DNA of 64,000 bases from the NCBI GenBank assembly GCA_947095535.1, contig OX352774.1, positions 110,859,996 to 110,923,995 on the forward strand, written 5' to 3'. Below, piece after piece: positions 11,082 to 24,237 of this stretch. This DNA is from Poecilobothrus nobilitatus. Taxonomy: Eukaryota; Arthropoda; Insecta; Diptera; Dolichopodidae. The notes beneath the pieces were generated by a model that made no database searches, had not been told where the DNA came from, and was given only the letters and a program-made list of their open reading frames with translations. The stretch's first letter is position 1. Each line of letters begins with the position of its first letter. The position numbers and the translations under genes are program-made.

Positions 11082-14000
11082 CGGGCTTATTTCGTTCAAT
11101 TGAATATTGAATTCTTTAGTATAAAAATATGCCTATATTTATAGTATTGAATAAAAGTAGAATTATATGCCCTCAATTTAATTTCAGACTGTTGTAATAC
11201 GAGACCTATGAGGATAAGTTTATTAAGTATTATAGATTACTTTCATAACTATATCTGAACTAATAGCTTTTGTATAATAATATTAATTTAATGTATTTTT
11301 AAAGTGATTAATGTTATAGTTAATTTTATTTTTTAAAATGTTTTTTAAATATTTTTTGTATGTAACACAAAAATATTTTCATCTTATCACCTTTTGTCTT
11401 TTTTTGGTTAAATTAACCAACGGATTGGATGTAATAAAATTTGAATAATTTTACCTGTCAATTTTCATTTTTATGCGATGGTGTATAATAGTGTACAGTG
11501 AGTTAAGGTGCGTTATTATTGTTAAAAACCCTATATATTGATATAGAATGCATATATATATACAATGTAAGTATAGTGATGAGTTCGTTTTTTCTTTTCT
11601 TTTTTTTTTTTTACTGTTAAGTTTTGTCTGGTGACAAAAAAGGCGTTAATTATTTTATGTATGCATAATTTATACTAATTAAATAAAAGTTGAAAATGTG
11701 AAAAAAAAAGAAAAATACAAATATGCAAATTAAGTTCGTTAAATTTTTTTTCTCACATTTTAAATTGAAAAAAAAAATATAAATTTTGTTTTTTTTTTTT
11801 TGTTGTTTAATATTGTCGTTGTATTCAACAGTAAATGGAGGAAACTTAGTATGGCGATTTAAATGGTGTCATATTTTTAATATTTGTGATGAAATCGATA
11901 ATATATTGTTTAAAAACACCTACATTTTATTAAAGCATTCATTTGTTATTAAAAAAACAACGCAGCACAAAAAAAAAACATAAACAATATATTACAAATA
12001 TTTGTGAATGAATACAAAAATTAATTTTGTTGAAAAAAAAATTTCTTCCAACGAAATGCAAAATATAAAAATTTTTTTTAAAAAAATTATATTTTGCTAT
12101 AAATAATTAAAATTTTAAGCTACAGTTCCTAAACTTTTTAATGTTTAAGTTTCAAGATTAACAAAATTTAGCCCTTGAAAATTCTTTTTGTCCCTCTCCT
12201 AACTGTCTTTTACAGTGAACAGTTTTCCGTTTCAAGTGTTCTGTAAAAATTTTCAAAGATTTTTTAATCTTAAAAATTTTTTCCCTGAAAACTTTTATTA
12301 TTCCGCTAAAAGTATACAAAGTGCATAAGTACAAAATAAACCTATTGCATTTATCAAAAAAGGAGAAGCATAATGGATTTAGTATACAAAATCTCACACA
12401 CTTAGAGAGAATTAAAATATTCGTATGTCGTCCAAAGAGTTTTCCGATAGTAATGATATTCCATGACATGCTCTCTGCACAAAAAAATCTTTAAATTGAA
12501 TTTGAGCACTTTTTATTTCTTAAAAAAATTGAGTTCCCAATTTAAATTTCAATATTTTTTAACTTTATTTATTGAAAGACTGAATCTTGTAATTTTTCAT
12601 ATAGAGAGTGGAATCTATATATTATTACCAAATAACCAATTTTATGATATACTCGTATAAGAAAAATTTGGTTTAGTCAACGCATTTTCACTTCATTTGG
12701 TGAAAAGGACAAGTTAAAAGGAGTCTTTATAACAATATAAGAAAATTCTTAAAAAAACTGCACCAATAGTTAATGTAAGAAAATAAATGAAATTACACTA
12801 GAGATGAAAATTTATGGATCCAGTCAACAATTCAAGAAATAGTCTAACAACACATTATTGTATATTATATAAAGATGCATTTGGAAAGAATCTGCTCAGA
12901 TATTAATTTTTTAATAGTATAGTCGTACTGTAGTTCAATATATGACTTTAAACGTTATTTTTGCACTTCGAACTTAAGGTAGAACAAAATGTATGTAACA
13001 AAATTATGAAAACTTAATACTTACAATATATATTTACTAAATTATTTAAAAAATTAAAACCAAATATACCAAAAAGGAACTCAAATTTACTCTATATTTG
13101 AAATTGAAGAACTTAACTATTAAAGGAACCGATCATTTATAATGGAAGCGATAACGCATAAAAACGATGTGTATATATAATAATTTAGATTAATTGTAAC
13201 ATCTTAATTATAAAAGAACTGTAAATTCTAAAAGATTGTAATCATCTCCTTAAAAAAATTGAATTTCATAGGAAAATAATTAAAAATATTTGCTAAAATT
13301 TAATAGTGGATTAAATTCTCCTCCTTACTATTATTAGTAATAAAAAGTAAAAAGAAAACAAAAATCTAGTTAAGTTGTGAAAAAGAAATTTTTCAATGAA
13401 ATTCGGATATTTGAAAAAAGATCAAAGATCATTATATATGTATATAAAAATCAGTGAATCGTTATTTAACCTTTAATATTTATATACACCTTAATAGGTG
13501 CAAAAAAACCAAAAAAAAAAAAGAACAAATTACAGTTTCTTGCAATACTACTAAGAATAAGAAGTTTTAAACATTGTAAATTAACAAATTCGAAAAATGT
13601 TTTTTTGAATCTGTTATAATTCAAAAATATGGCAAAATACTGTATATTTTTGATTCATTATTATCACAGCTTCATTTTTTCTTTTACACAGTGGGGAGTA
13701 TTTTTTGTTATCTCTCTTTATTTTTGCAAGCAATACAAAAAAAAAAAATAAAAGAGAAACTTGTTAATCTTTGGATGCTGTCTGTATATATACTATTTTC
13801 TATATATATGTACTGCAAAAATTGTATTAACTATCTCTCCTTTTCTTAGTTGCTTTTTCTTTATCCTTATTAATAATTTTCGTCGGATCATACTTTTGTA
13901 TAATGTCACCATTCATTTGCTTATTACAAGGGCGATAATAATAACTATAAAATAATGATAATTATTATCTTTCTTCTCCCTTCCTTTCTTTCTTTCTTTC

Positions 14001-14567
14001 TTTTATTCTTTTTTTGTTTCTTTATTTCTCTTTTTTGTTGTTCTTATGTCACGATGTTTTTGATGCTCCCTGTTGGTTAAAATAAAAAAGAAAATTATCA
14101 TTTTATTTGTATATACAGAAAGTTTTGTTGTAAGCATATTTTTCTGAAGTCAGTGAAAATAAAAAAAAAAAGCAGTAGAAAGGATGACTGTAGTTTATGA
14201 TTAGTTTTCACAACAAAAAAAAAAAAAAATGAGAAAATAACAAAAATTACTTAAGGTGGCCATAATAAAACAGAAATGCCGCCAATAGGGATAATCGCTT
14301 TATCTGCCCTCAATCTTAAATGAACAATTTCTGGGATTACTTGTTGTAAATATATATAAATACATATATATGTATGTGTGTATATGTGCGTATGTTTATT
14401 TGTAATGAACTCAAGGAATGCTAAACATAATGTGATAATAAAAGAGGACTTTTCATTACAGTGATTAGCTAGTTAGTGAATTCTATTTTAGTTATATATT
14501 TTAAAGATATTGTTGGTATTAAAATTTTGCATATATATTGTTTTATCTTGTTTTTTTTTTTTTCTAG
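11082..14567. other. AT-rich spacer, no supported gene
   Basis: The region consists of long A/T runs and open frames rich in Phe, Ile, Lys and Asn that show no conserved pattern. A (TTTC)n tract lies at 13984-14004. The part from 14260 to 14340 is more mixed in composition (AAATGCCGCCAATAGGGA and following) and could be conserved regulatory DNA near the candidate exon. That is only an inference. Confidence 0.5.
13984..14004 (+). repeat. (TTTC)n microsatellite
   Basis: About five CTTT units lie in a pyrimidine-rich stretch. Confidence 0.9.
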
Positions 14568-14626
14568 TGGCAATGCGGCGACAATCAAATAACTAAATCA
14601 ATAGTATAACGGCGGCGGCGGCAGCA
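14568..14626 (+). other. candidate 59-nt untranslated exon
   Basis: A strong acceptor (a run of 13 T followed by TCTAG at 14566-14567) is followed by 59 nt of unusually GC-rich sequence ending in GGCGGCGGCGGCAGCA. A perfect GTAAGT donor begins at 14627. All three frames contain stops, so if spliced it would be a 5' UTR or non-coding RNA exon. It contains one tiny upstream frame starting ATGCGGCGACAA. The contrast with the AT-rich surroundings and the presence of both splice signals support it. No neighbouring exon was found, so the host gene is unknown. Confidence 0.45.
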
Positions 14627-15320
14627 GTAAGTGATCCTTTTATTTTTCTTTTTTTCTTCTTGTACTTCTTCTTTTTATTTTGTCTTTTTATGTAATCAAT
14701 AGGTGCAAATTATGTGTTGTACTATATACCTTTAATAAAATCTTATATATATATATGCACATATATATTTTAGTTGTGTATATGTATATGTTTAAATATA
14801 TATATGTAGGTATTAAAAATTAATCTATAGATGATAGGTAAATTATTTGGTTCAATGAACATTTTATCAAGTTTTGAACAGATTATTTGTTAACAGCATG
14901 AAACTTGTTTAAAGCAAGAAAATAAAAATAAAAAAGTATAGAGATAATAAAATATAATATGTATATAGAATTAAAAGTCGGTTTTTAAAAGATTTTTATT
15001 TTTATTTTTTTTTGTTTTTTTTTTTTTTTTTTTTGAAGTTGTAAATTGCGATATAAATATTAAAACAAAATAGCTGCTTGTTTTATTTTATTTTTCTCCA
15101 GATATATGAACTGAACTGACTGATGCTTTCTCTATCTTGAAGTAAAATGCAATAATTTTAAAATTGAGATATTTTTTTGTTGTACAATATTGTTTTTAAG
15201 AAAAAAAAATCTCTAGAGAATTTATTTAGAATTTTGATAAAATAATAAGAATGGTAAATTATGGTATATATAGGTAAGATATGGAATATAAATTAAATGT
15301 TGTATTATACAAGTTATGTA

Positions 15321-15380
15321 ACTTTAGAACTGTATATAAACCATGTAATAACTTTAGAACTGTATATAAATTATATGCGA
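15321..15380 (+). repeat. 30-bp tandem duplication
   Basis: ACTTTAGAACTGTATATAAA occurs at 15321 and again at 15351, with ATGTAA-type sequence between them. Confidence 0.8.
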
Positions 15381-15689
15381 ACAGTATTTTTACTATAAAT
15401 TATATTGTAATATAAAAAGTTCTACATTACATTGATTTATTTCAATTTATAACTGTCAATATCTAACAGATAAAAGACCTTATTGAGTTGTTAAATTTAA
15501 GTTTTTTTATTAGTTTCAATTATAAGCTTCAATAATGCTTGATTATTATTGTATATAAATCTAAATGTGATTAGACATTTTTCCTCTTAATGTCATCAGA
15601 AACATTTATCTAAATAGTTAAAATTTTTGTTTTTGGTCGTCTGTAGTTTTAACGTTCTAGCTTTCAAATTTCAATTATTATTAATATAA

Positions 15690-15729
15690 TGTAGCCTATT
15701 ACATATGTAACTATATGTAATAGGCTACA
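15690..15729. repeat. perfect palindrome, 17-bp arms, 6-nt spacer
   Basis: TGTAGCCTATTACATAT (15690-15706) and ATATGTAATAGGCTACA (15713-15729) are exact reverse complements around GTAACT. A run of CTAAC-like repeats follows (15739-15763). Confidence 0.9.
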
Positions 15730-17528
15730 ACAGATCTATCCTAACTAACCTAACTATTCTAACTTGCTATACTTAGGGTATACTTGGGCAAAATCACTCT
15801 ATTCGTTTAATGTTTCTAGAATATGAAAAAGACTTTAAATTTTTTTACCATTAGTATAATTTATTACTTTATTTATCTCATATCGTATAATAATACATGG
15901 TGTAACCTACATACCATTACCTTGAAACATTTTTTATATCGTACAAAATTCCTGATCGTTTTATCTGTTTTTACTATCCCATTTATGCAAAATTTAAACC
16001 AGACTGCATTGTTTTAATTTAATAATAAAAATTTAACGCAAGTTTCAGCAGAACTTTGTGTCAAAAAAAAAAAATGATATTTTTGGTACCTATCTCTCTG
16101 AAAGATAAAATAATGGTTGCCAAATGCCTGTTTTTGACTTCATTAGGATGTTCGTTGTTCTTATATACTTTTGAAGTTTTAGATATTTTTAAATCATTTA
16201 ACAATTCCATATAGATGAAACATAAAACTTGTATTGTTAAAACTTGTACAGTGATACTCATATATAATATAGGAATTTATTAAAAGAAATATTTTTAAAT
16301 ATTAGGTATTTGTACAATTCTACTTTAATATTAAGAATATATATCGATAATACTTAAAGCACAGGTTAAATACTTACTTATTTCATATACATTTTTTTTA
16401 TTTTATAGGCAAAAATCTTATAAAAATTCAGTAGTTTTTTGATTAATGACTATTGTTTCACTTTATATCCATTGCAATATACAACTGATCTTCAAATAAA
16501 AATAATAGAAGCCAAAATAACTATATCATTCTTCTTTTGTTAATAAAAAAACGAATTAAGACTCAGCCTGCCTAAAAATACAGTTAATTCTGAGAGCAGA
16601 ACATTAATGAATGCTATATAGTAACATTATTAAGAAGACTTACTTTAAAGGGAATAATATAAAAGTTATTTTTAAAGTAATTAAAGCAATTGACATGACA
16701 TATTACTATTATCTAACAGTAATAAACAAATAAAACTTGAAAAGTATGTAATTATTTTAATATGATTTTATCACTGCATAAGTTACTTCAACACCACAAA
16801 TAACATGCAATGGATTTATTTATTGTATGAATATGAAACAAATTATAAACGTATTAAAAAAAAAACAAAAAAAAATATTATGCATAATGGAGTTTCATGA
16901 TCCCAAACATTCGGAATAAAACAGAAGACGGAAGAAGAAGAAAAAAAAAACAATTTTTTAGAACTTCTTGATTACATATCAAAAAAAATTTATATTTTTC
17001 TAAATGCAATTGTCATATAATTAAGAGTAAAAAAAATACTGAAAGATCTGGTTAAAAGGTTAGTACAAATTTTAATTAAATTGACATACAAATGACAACT
17101 CTATAATTTTAAAAATAAAATTTTTCAAAATTATTTTTATTTTTAATAAAACGATTTGTACCTATAGTTTTTAAGCGTGAATATTTTTTAATCATACATA
17201 CATATATAACTATAAAATGCAAATTAAGCTTAAAAATTTTTGGCCTTTTTGTAAAAAAATATACAGAGGTGTTAACTCTAAAAGATCTCCATTAAAATAT
17301 AACGAAAAAAAAATTTTTTTTTTTTTAAAACCTTTTATTTTATTAAAATTTATAATTGATTTTGATGTTTACCTTTAACGCCCAAAACTTATGAAATTTT
17401 ACAGATAAAATTTATGTTATTTTCATTTTTATCCAAAAAAAAAAAACACAAAAAAAAAATGTTTTTAATTTTTGACATGTGACGTCCATGAATATAAGCC
17501 GCCATCTTTTATATTTAATTTAGAAAAC

Positions 17529-17547
17529 AGAGAGAGAGAGAGAGAGA
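17529..17547 (+). repeat. (AG)n microsatellite
   Basis: Nine and a half AG units lie in an A-rich context. Confidence 0.9.
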
Positions 17548-18388
17548 TAGAAAAAAAATTTATAACTTTAATAAATACGATCGTATAATCATTTGCCTAA
17601 CTAAATTTTTCTGCACAAAAACAACATATTTTTTTTTTTCTTCATAGCTGGTTTTGATTAATTTGGAAACTTTACACACTTCTAGTAATTTATGGATCTT
17701 AACTATGTGCATATATTGCATAAAAAATAATTTTAAACCTATATATTAAGCTTATTATTCTTCTTTTTATAAATTTAATCAACAAACAGGTAAAGGTATA
17801 AATAGCAATTATCTCGCTTAACCACATCTTCTAATCCATAAAAAAAAAAACAAAAATAAAAATTTTGAAACCTATCATCATCACAGTATATTAACAAGCT
17901 GTCAAGTTCAAGTCAAAATCTTAACAAATTTTTTGAACCGTGAATTGATTAATAGTAACCATGAGATAAAATACTATGTGTACAACTTTTAATACCATCA
18001 CAGATTAAATCTCTCATCATGTCATCTCATCATTTAAGTTATCTTATTTTTAAAATAATAATTTATATATATGTATATACAAAAGAATGTGCTACATTGA
18101 AAATCATTAGATTGTTGGTTAATATCAGCAGCTTTATATTATAATGAATAAGGTCAAAATGTTAAATTTAAAATTTAAATCAATTATAATTAAATAATAA
18201 ATAAAAAATGATATCCAATAGACTTTTTCATAATTTGAGATAAATCAAAATAATTAATAGATAGACAATTGCCCCCATTTTAATGGAAAAGGACTCAATT
18301 ATTTATTTATAAGATTTATGTTTGTAATAAATATTTAATCAAACAAACATGGATAAATAAATGAGAAATAATTTAAAATAACCATGAA

Positions 18389-18581
18389 ATATTATTTTTT
18401 TAGTGCATTTCCCTGACACATAAATGTAATAAGGAAATTACACAGCCTTTCCTTTTCAGGCGTGGCTGTACATGTCGTAAGGGGTAATTACTCTTATGGC
18501 GTGTGTGGAATTCAAATCCACACTCCCTCGGTGTTTACAGCGTATTTTACACGCCCTTACCCACTACGCAGCCGAGGCCCT
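18389..18581 (-). mobile_element. tRNA-derived SINE, full-length copy 2 with target duplication
   Basis: Read on the minus strand it starts GGGCCTCGGCTGCG and carries AGTGGGTAAGGGCG, an anticodon-like arm, and GTGTGGATTTGAATTCCACAC as a T-arm with two changes from copy 1. The body contains GCCACGCCTGAAAAGG and the tail ends AATGCACTAAAAAAATAATAT. The 7-bp direct repeat CCATGAA lies at 18382-18388 and 18582-18588, exactly outside the element. This is good evidence for retrotransposition. Confidence 0.85.
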
Positions 18582-18588
18582 CCATGAA

Positions 18589-20750
18589 GTTGTATAGTTA
18601 AATAAAGATTACCAGAGTTAGTTTATGAATTAATGACTATAGATACTTCATATGAGTAAGATAAATACAGATGTTATTCAGAAGCAAAAAAAAGAAAATC
18701 TGACCAAGCCTATGTATAAATTAATTAAAATTTTTTAATTATTGTCAAACTATAACTGTACTTTTGAACAAAACTACTATTCACAAAAACCTCTTCGGTG
18801 TAATTCTCTAAATCTGCAAAATAAGTAATTTATAATCATTGTAGATACTACAGATATAATATATTTAAATAATTTTTCTTATATTGGTTTTGTCGATATG
18901 ACGATTATTTAAATCATTCTTTTAAAACAAAGCGGTTTCGTGCGCTATTCTAGTTTACTATACACACAAAATATTGTGGTAAAAAAATACTTTAAGCCAT
19001 GAAATTCCTTGATTACAATACTTTTCCTATACACCTTAAATATATATACATTCCTAAAACATGAAAACACAAGAAATTAAATGTTTATGTAATAGCAGTA
19101 GTTATAGTACTGTTAATTTTTCATTTAGTAGGTAAAACAATTCTCATATCTTCTACAGGAAAAATAAGAAAATATTTTCATTCTGGAAAATATTATATAA
19201 AATTGATATGTTCTTTTTCAAGTAATATTATCTGATAGGTTCACAATCTGCACAGTATTATTAGAGGACGTTCATTCATTTATTTAAAAAATGTATTAAA
19301 TAGGAGACAGTACAGAATAGTCACACATATCCGTCCATTAGAATCCATTAAAAAATTTAAAAAAGCACTCTATATACCGAGATTCGGTCATAAAAAAAAA
19401 AGAAACACACAACAAGGTGTGTTTAACAATGAACAAACGAGAAGTACTATATCGATGTGGCAGCACCCAAAAAACATGATTTAGTTAGCGCATTGAAAAA
19501 ATAATATCAAGAAAAAGCACTTGGAAAATGTGATGATTCAGGAGGACACCTTTAAAAAACAGAGCGAAGAAACTTAACCCTATGTAGGCACAAAGAACGG
19601 GAAGAAAAGAAGTAAACAAACCCAAATGTTGCTTAAATTCAAGTTTTAATTTTATATTTAAGAAAAAATACTCTAAAGTTCAAATATTCAAATATCAAAT
19701 AAATATAAAATAGAAGTAATAAACAGAACAGACAAACAGCTTTTATTTATTTAAGGAATAAAAAACCTGAGAAGTTTTTTTATTTTTGCTTTTTTTTTTA
19801 ATTCAATTTCCTATACGATTTATGTTTTTCTTCTTATGATCAAGACCTCTATATAACAATTCAAAAGATGACTACAGAAAAAAGAAAATAAAATACAAAA
19901 TCTTTACCAATATGATACACGATTTTGGAATTTATGGATGATGGTAGAACTTACCTTGAAGATACTATCTAAGTAACTTTTTGAAAAGGAGTTTCCTGCA
20001 CATTAAAACTTTTTTTTTTGTTTTTATATCTAAAAATGTTTTATTCTAAATAGTGATTCATTTTTTGAATTTGTTTATTTCTTGCTTTTGTTAAAGAAAC
20101 TGAAAAATGAAGAGCACATCTTAAATAATAACTTCAAAACGAATTTTTAATTCACAGCTTTTTGAATTTTTTTGTTTTAAGATTATAGACGCCTTTAATA
20201 TGATTCCAATATCAAATAATTAAAATATTTAAATAAACAAATTAAATTATAAGACAATTTTTTGAATTCAGTTATGTGTTCAAATTTACTTCAGCCGCAT
20301 CATAAAAAATAATATAAGACGATATTTCAGAAAGAAAAATACAGGTGTATTTTGATTGAAATAAAAATTAAAGGATATAATGGCTAAAAATCTAATAATT
20401 TATATGGATTTTGCCAAAAATCTGCTTATTTATTGCAAACCTAATCTTATCTATATACAAGTAGTTTTTAGAAGGGCAATATTCGAATAAAAAAGTTCTA
20501 AAATATATGATCTCAATCAATGTTTTATCAAATATCTCAAACTCAAGTATAACCTTTCAAGTTAACTTCAGTACGAAAAGAACTGAAGATCTACCATCAA
20601 TTAAAATAATATTCCAAGAGACTGGCAGAGTTTTCCAAAAATAAGATACCCCGATACTGACTACAAAACTTGGAAGTAAAGCATTAGACATATAAACTGA
20701 TTACTGGATATCGCAATGTTTATTCATTAAACAATTATATTAATACATGA
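18589..20750. other. AT-rich spacer, no supported gene
   Basis: This spacer lies between the SINE and a decayed family A copy. A small hairpin AAACACAC/GTGTGTTT lies at 19403-19424. I see no coding signal. Confidence 0.5.
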
Positions 20751-21155
20751 AAAAAACGGCACCTACCTTAACCTGTTGCACATAACCAAATTTTACAGAA
20801 ATTTTTGGTATTGACACGATTTCTTTTTGCAAAACTCCAGTACCTATATATATAGCTATAATAGGCACTGAGTTATTTTATACAAATAATGAAGTTGTAT
20901 GGTAGCAATTCGAATGCGCCAATTGAACTTGCTTAATTTAAATAGCGGAACTAACAATTTTACAAAAGTGAAATGGTAAAAATTTCATAATTATAGCTGC
21001 TTTATTTTTCGAGTTATATTGCGAACAAACTGATGTACATGGCTAAATCGATTCAGAATTTGATTTTGAACAAGAATATGTACATTTTGTTAAAATTAGC
21101 TCGTCTTCTTTAAGGTGCCAGAAACGTAATGATTTATTTATTATACCCTGAAGAA
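20751..21155 (-). mobile_element. decayed family A fragment
   Basis: It retains the family A phrases GAAGTTGTATGGTAGCA, AATAGCGGAACTAACAATTT, CGAGTTATATTGCGAAC, GTACATGGCTAAATCGATTC and TTTATTATACCC, in the order seen in A1. There are many substitutions and the (GTCC)n tract is lost. It is an old copy whose 3' hairpin end is missing. Confidence 0.65.
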
Positions 21156-22758
21156 CTACATTCGTACCAACCAAATATTTGATTAATATAATCAACGTAC
21201 AAATACTATATAGGTACCAATATTAAAAATAATAATTGCACATATAAAACTAATTATTTCATTATTAATTTTCTAGAATCTTTACTCACAATTCGTATTC
21301 TTAGTAGACGATATATATAGTTCTAAGTTATATAAATGTGCAACTGGGTAATGTGTAGAATGTTAATTGGCATTCTGTTTAATCGTGTCAAATGTATTTA
21401 CAATGTCCAAATTGCAGTGATTAGGTGATCATCTTTCACAACAATATTAACAGATAAAATTTCCTTTTTCTGCATTACTTATTATTATCTGCATACTTGT
21501 GACAAAAAAATCCTAAACAAATAATTTTAAAACAATAATGCAATTTTGTGTAGGTTTTATTCATTCATTATTCTAATTATTATAAGATCTTCTTCCTATA
21601 AGCTCTGTAGTATCGCTAAGAGTATAATGTTTTTATTTTTGACGCTAAATAAATTCTCTTTAACTTTGATAAAACGACCATTAATATATGTTGTCGTTAA
21701 GATTTCTTAAGGGAACAAATTAAGAATGTTTATTTCCCTTTAGATAGATTTTAGATAGGAAACTTTAAAGGAAAAGTTAGGCGTGATATATAGAATTTTT
21801 AGTCTCAATATGATAATATTGAAAAAGTCTGAGTTTCGTTATACAATTATTTGAAATTATTAATCAATGATTTTGATAAAACCATACTTTTAATAGTATT
21901 GTATTTAGATAGCAGAAGAGATGCTTCTAAATTTTCGTGTACCGATTTGTTCGAGTTTTTTTTTTGTTGACATAATAGATTAAAGACCATAGAAATCCTA
22001 TCTATATGTACATATATCGGAGTTAATAAGTTAATTGAAATATTATCTCTTGATTTACTTAAAGTTTTTTCAATTTTGTTTTAATATAAATGTGAACTCC
22101 CATGAAAAAAATGAATGGCGTGAATTATTTAAAAAAGATAACTTTGAAAATTATAATTGAATAAAAAGAGGATTCTATAAATATATCAATTATTACTTAT
22201 ACTCACATTAAGTTTTTTTTGAATAAAGTCATGCTTCTCGAAAATAGTTTACTTTACTTTAAAAAAATTACTATTAAGTTATAAATATTTATACCTGTAC
22301 CTATATTATATATATATATATATATTACTTAATTAATTTAACAGAATAGTAATGATTTTTATCTGTAAATAAAGTATTTTTCACATGTATTCGGAACTAC
22401 TTTTTCAGAAAATGAATGCTTTTTCAGGTTAATTATACTTTTTGTCCACTTTACTAGATTTAAACATATTTCAAAGTTTTTATTATGTAACACATGATAA
22501 TTAAAGTGCATATAATATAAAAATATTAATTTTATAGATACTTAATTCAAATAAAAAATTAAGTTCAATAAAACGTTTATCATAGCTTGTTTTAAAGTTA
22601 AGATATAGAAATATTTTTAACAAAGAAATTATCCTTTTTTTTCTCTTCTTTCCTTTTTTTTGTTTTTTCTTTTTCCCATAAATGTATATACAATATAATT
22701 CTTACGATTCTTATGTCAATATATAAAAATCCCCCGTATAATTAAAAAACTTTCCTCA
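21156..22758. other. AT-rich spacer, no supported gene
   Basis: It contains a TA microsatellite (22307-22325) and random short frames. Nothing is recognised. Confidence 0.5.
22307..22325. repeat. (TA)n microsatellite
   Basis: About nine TA units. Confidence 0.85.
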
Positions 22759-23200
22759 TTTTTAGCACATTTTCAAAAATATTTGAAAAAATATGCGTAT
22801 TAGTTTCAAACTGTCCGTCTGTCCGTCAGTCGGTTTGAGTGTTTACAAAATTTGTACACCGTTTGAAATAAAGCAATGAAATTTTAACTACGGGTAGGTA
22901 TCGCCAAAAAATTAATTTTATAGAACAACTTTTTTCTGTAGCCCCACCCGTTACGAAGCTATTATAGCCGTACAAAGTTTGAAAAAGCCTTATTTTAAAT
23001 TGTTATAACACAGATTCTATAAGGCATGCTTTCAATCTGGAAACGACAAACGATAGCTGATTTTATAAACTTTATAAATATATATATAATAAATAAATGT
23101 CTTTGCCATGCGGTATTTTAATATACCGTTATGTGGAATTCAAAGTTTGCAAAAATTTGCACCCCTTCTATTTTTCAAACGGTTTAACTTAGTAATAATT
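22759..23200 (+). mobile_element. family C fragment (5' half), interrupted by family A
   Basis: It begins TTTTTAGCACATTTTCAAAA, the C-type 5' end. CTGTCCGTCTGTCCGTC and the conserved TGTAGCCCCACCCGTTACG block follow, then the ACCGTTATGTGGAATTC block. It stops where the family A copy begins at 23201, so A appears to have landed in or beside it. Confidence 0.65.
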
Positions 23201-23924
23201 TTTATACCCGTATGAACTGTGTTCAAGGGTATAATAAATTTTCCATTACATTTGTGACACCTTAAAGGAGTCGAGCTAGATATAGTGTACAACGTATGGA
23301 TCGGCTCAGAATCGAATTCTGAGTCGATTAAGCCATGTACATCCATCCGTCCGCACGATAACTAAAAAACTAAAGGAGTTAGGAAGCTAAAAAAATGTAT
23401 ACGTCACTTTTGCAAAATTGTTAGTTTTGCTATTTAACTCCAGCTTTTTCTGCGCCCGGATTCTGCCATACAACTTCTTTCTTTAAATGGAAATAACTCA
23501 GTGTCTATTGAAGTTAGGAACCTGAAATTTAGTAAAGAGGTGTCGAGTTACATGCCAAAAACTTTTGTAAATTTTGGTTGGTCTAGAGCAGGCGGTTCAG
23601 GCTTCTTGTACCTCTTGGAACTTAATGAAGCTAGGCGTCTGAAATCTTGCAAATGATGATTAAGTTTTATGGCAACATCTTTTGCAAAATTTTGTTGTGG
23701 TGGTGCGACTGGTTCGGGTAGCTGCCATACAACTTCTCTATTTAAATGAAAATTACTCAGGGTCTTTTGAAGCTAGGTATTTAAAATTTACATAAATATA
23801 TCTCGGTAGTTATAACATCTGCAATTGTTTAAAAGATGATCAAATTATATAGAAACAGGATATATTACGGCCATACGGGTATCCCAGAGTTGACATAGTC
23901 TACTCTACTGCACTCTTCCTCGTT
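23201..23924 (+). mobile_element. family A element, copy A3
   Basis: It starts TATACCCGTATGAACTGTGT with inverted AGGGTATAATAAA, keeps CATCCATCCGTCCGCACG in place of a clean GTCC tract, has three GCAGCTAC-type modules, and ends ACTCTGGGA-type sequence in reverse (GTATCCCAGAGTTGACATAG) followed by TTCCTCGTTTTT. It is complete at both ends, and about 0.72 kb is close to the basic length without internal amplification. Confidence 0.75.
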
Positions 23925-24237
23925 TTTTATTACTCTTGTCATTTTTAAAATTATTAAATTATTTTTTCTTTTTATTTGGGAATATATGATTATGTATGAT
24001 AGCCTACTATTAGTTTTCTATTTTTTGTTTTATTAATACTTCGTAATTTGCACTGTTTTATAGATTTTATTTGTACTATTAAATTATAATTTAAGAAAAA
24101 AAAAATTTAAATTTTATACTCTGTACGAGCTGAGATTAAGAAAATAATCCTTTTGAGATTAAGAAAATAAATAAATAAATAAATGTGCTTTTTTGAAAAC
24201 CCTTTGTTTTTTCCAATACTTGTTTTTTATTCATTAA
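23925..24237. other. short AT-rich spacer
   Basis: This spacer separates two elements. A short direct repeat GAGATTAAGAAAATAA (about 24131 and 24155) and a run of AAAT units are visible. There is no gene. Confidence 0.6.

Larger units (their letters stand above)
14627..18388. other. AT-rich spacer with small repeats, no supported gene
   Basis: It holds a 30-bp tandem duplication (15321-15380), a perfect 17-bp-arm palindrome (15690-15729), an (AG)n run (17529-17547) and many homopolymers. The few open frames look random. Confidence 0.55.

Noticed and set aside
12158..12469. 103-codon minus-strand open frame
   Set aside because: It is Phe/Ile/Lys rich, with no conserved pattern and no composition shift relative to neighbouring DNA.
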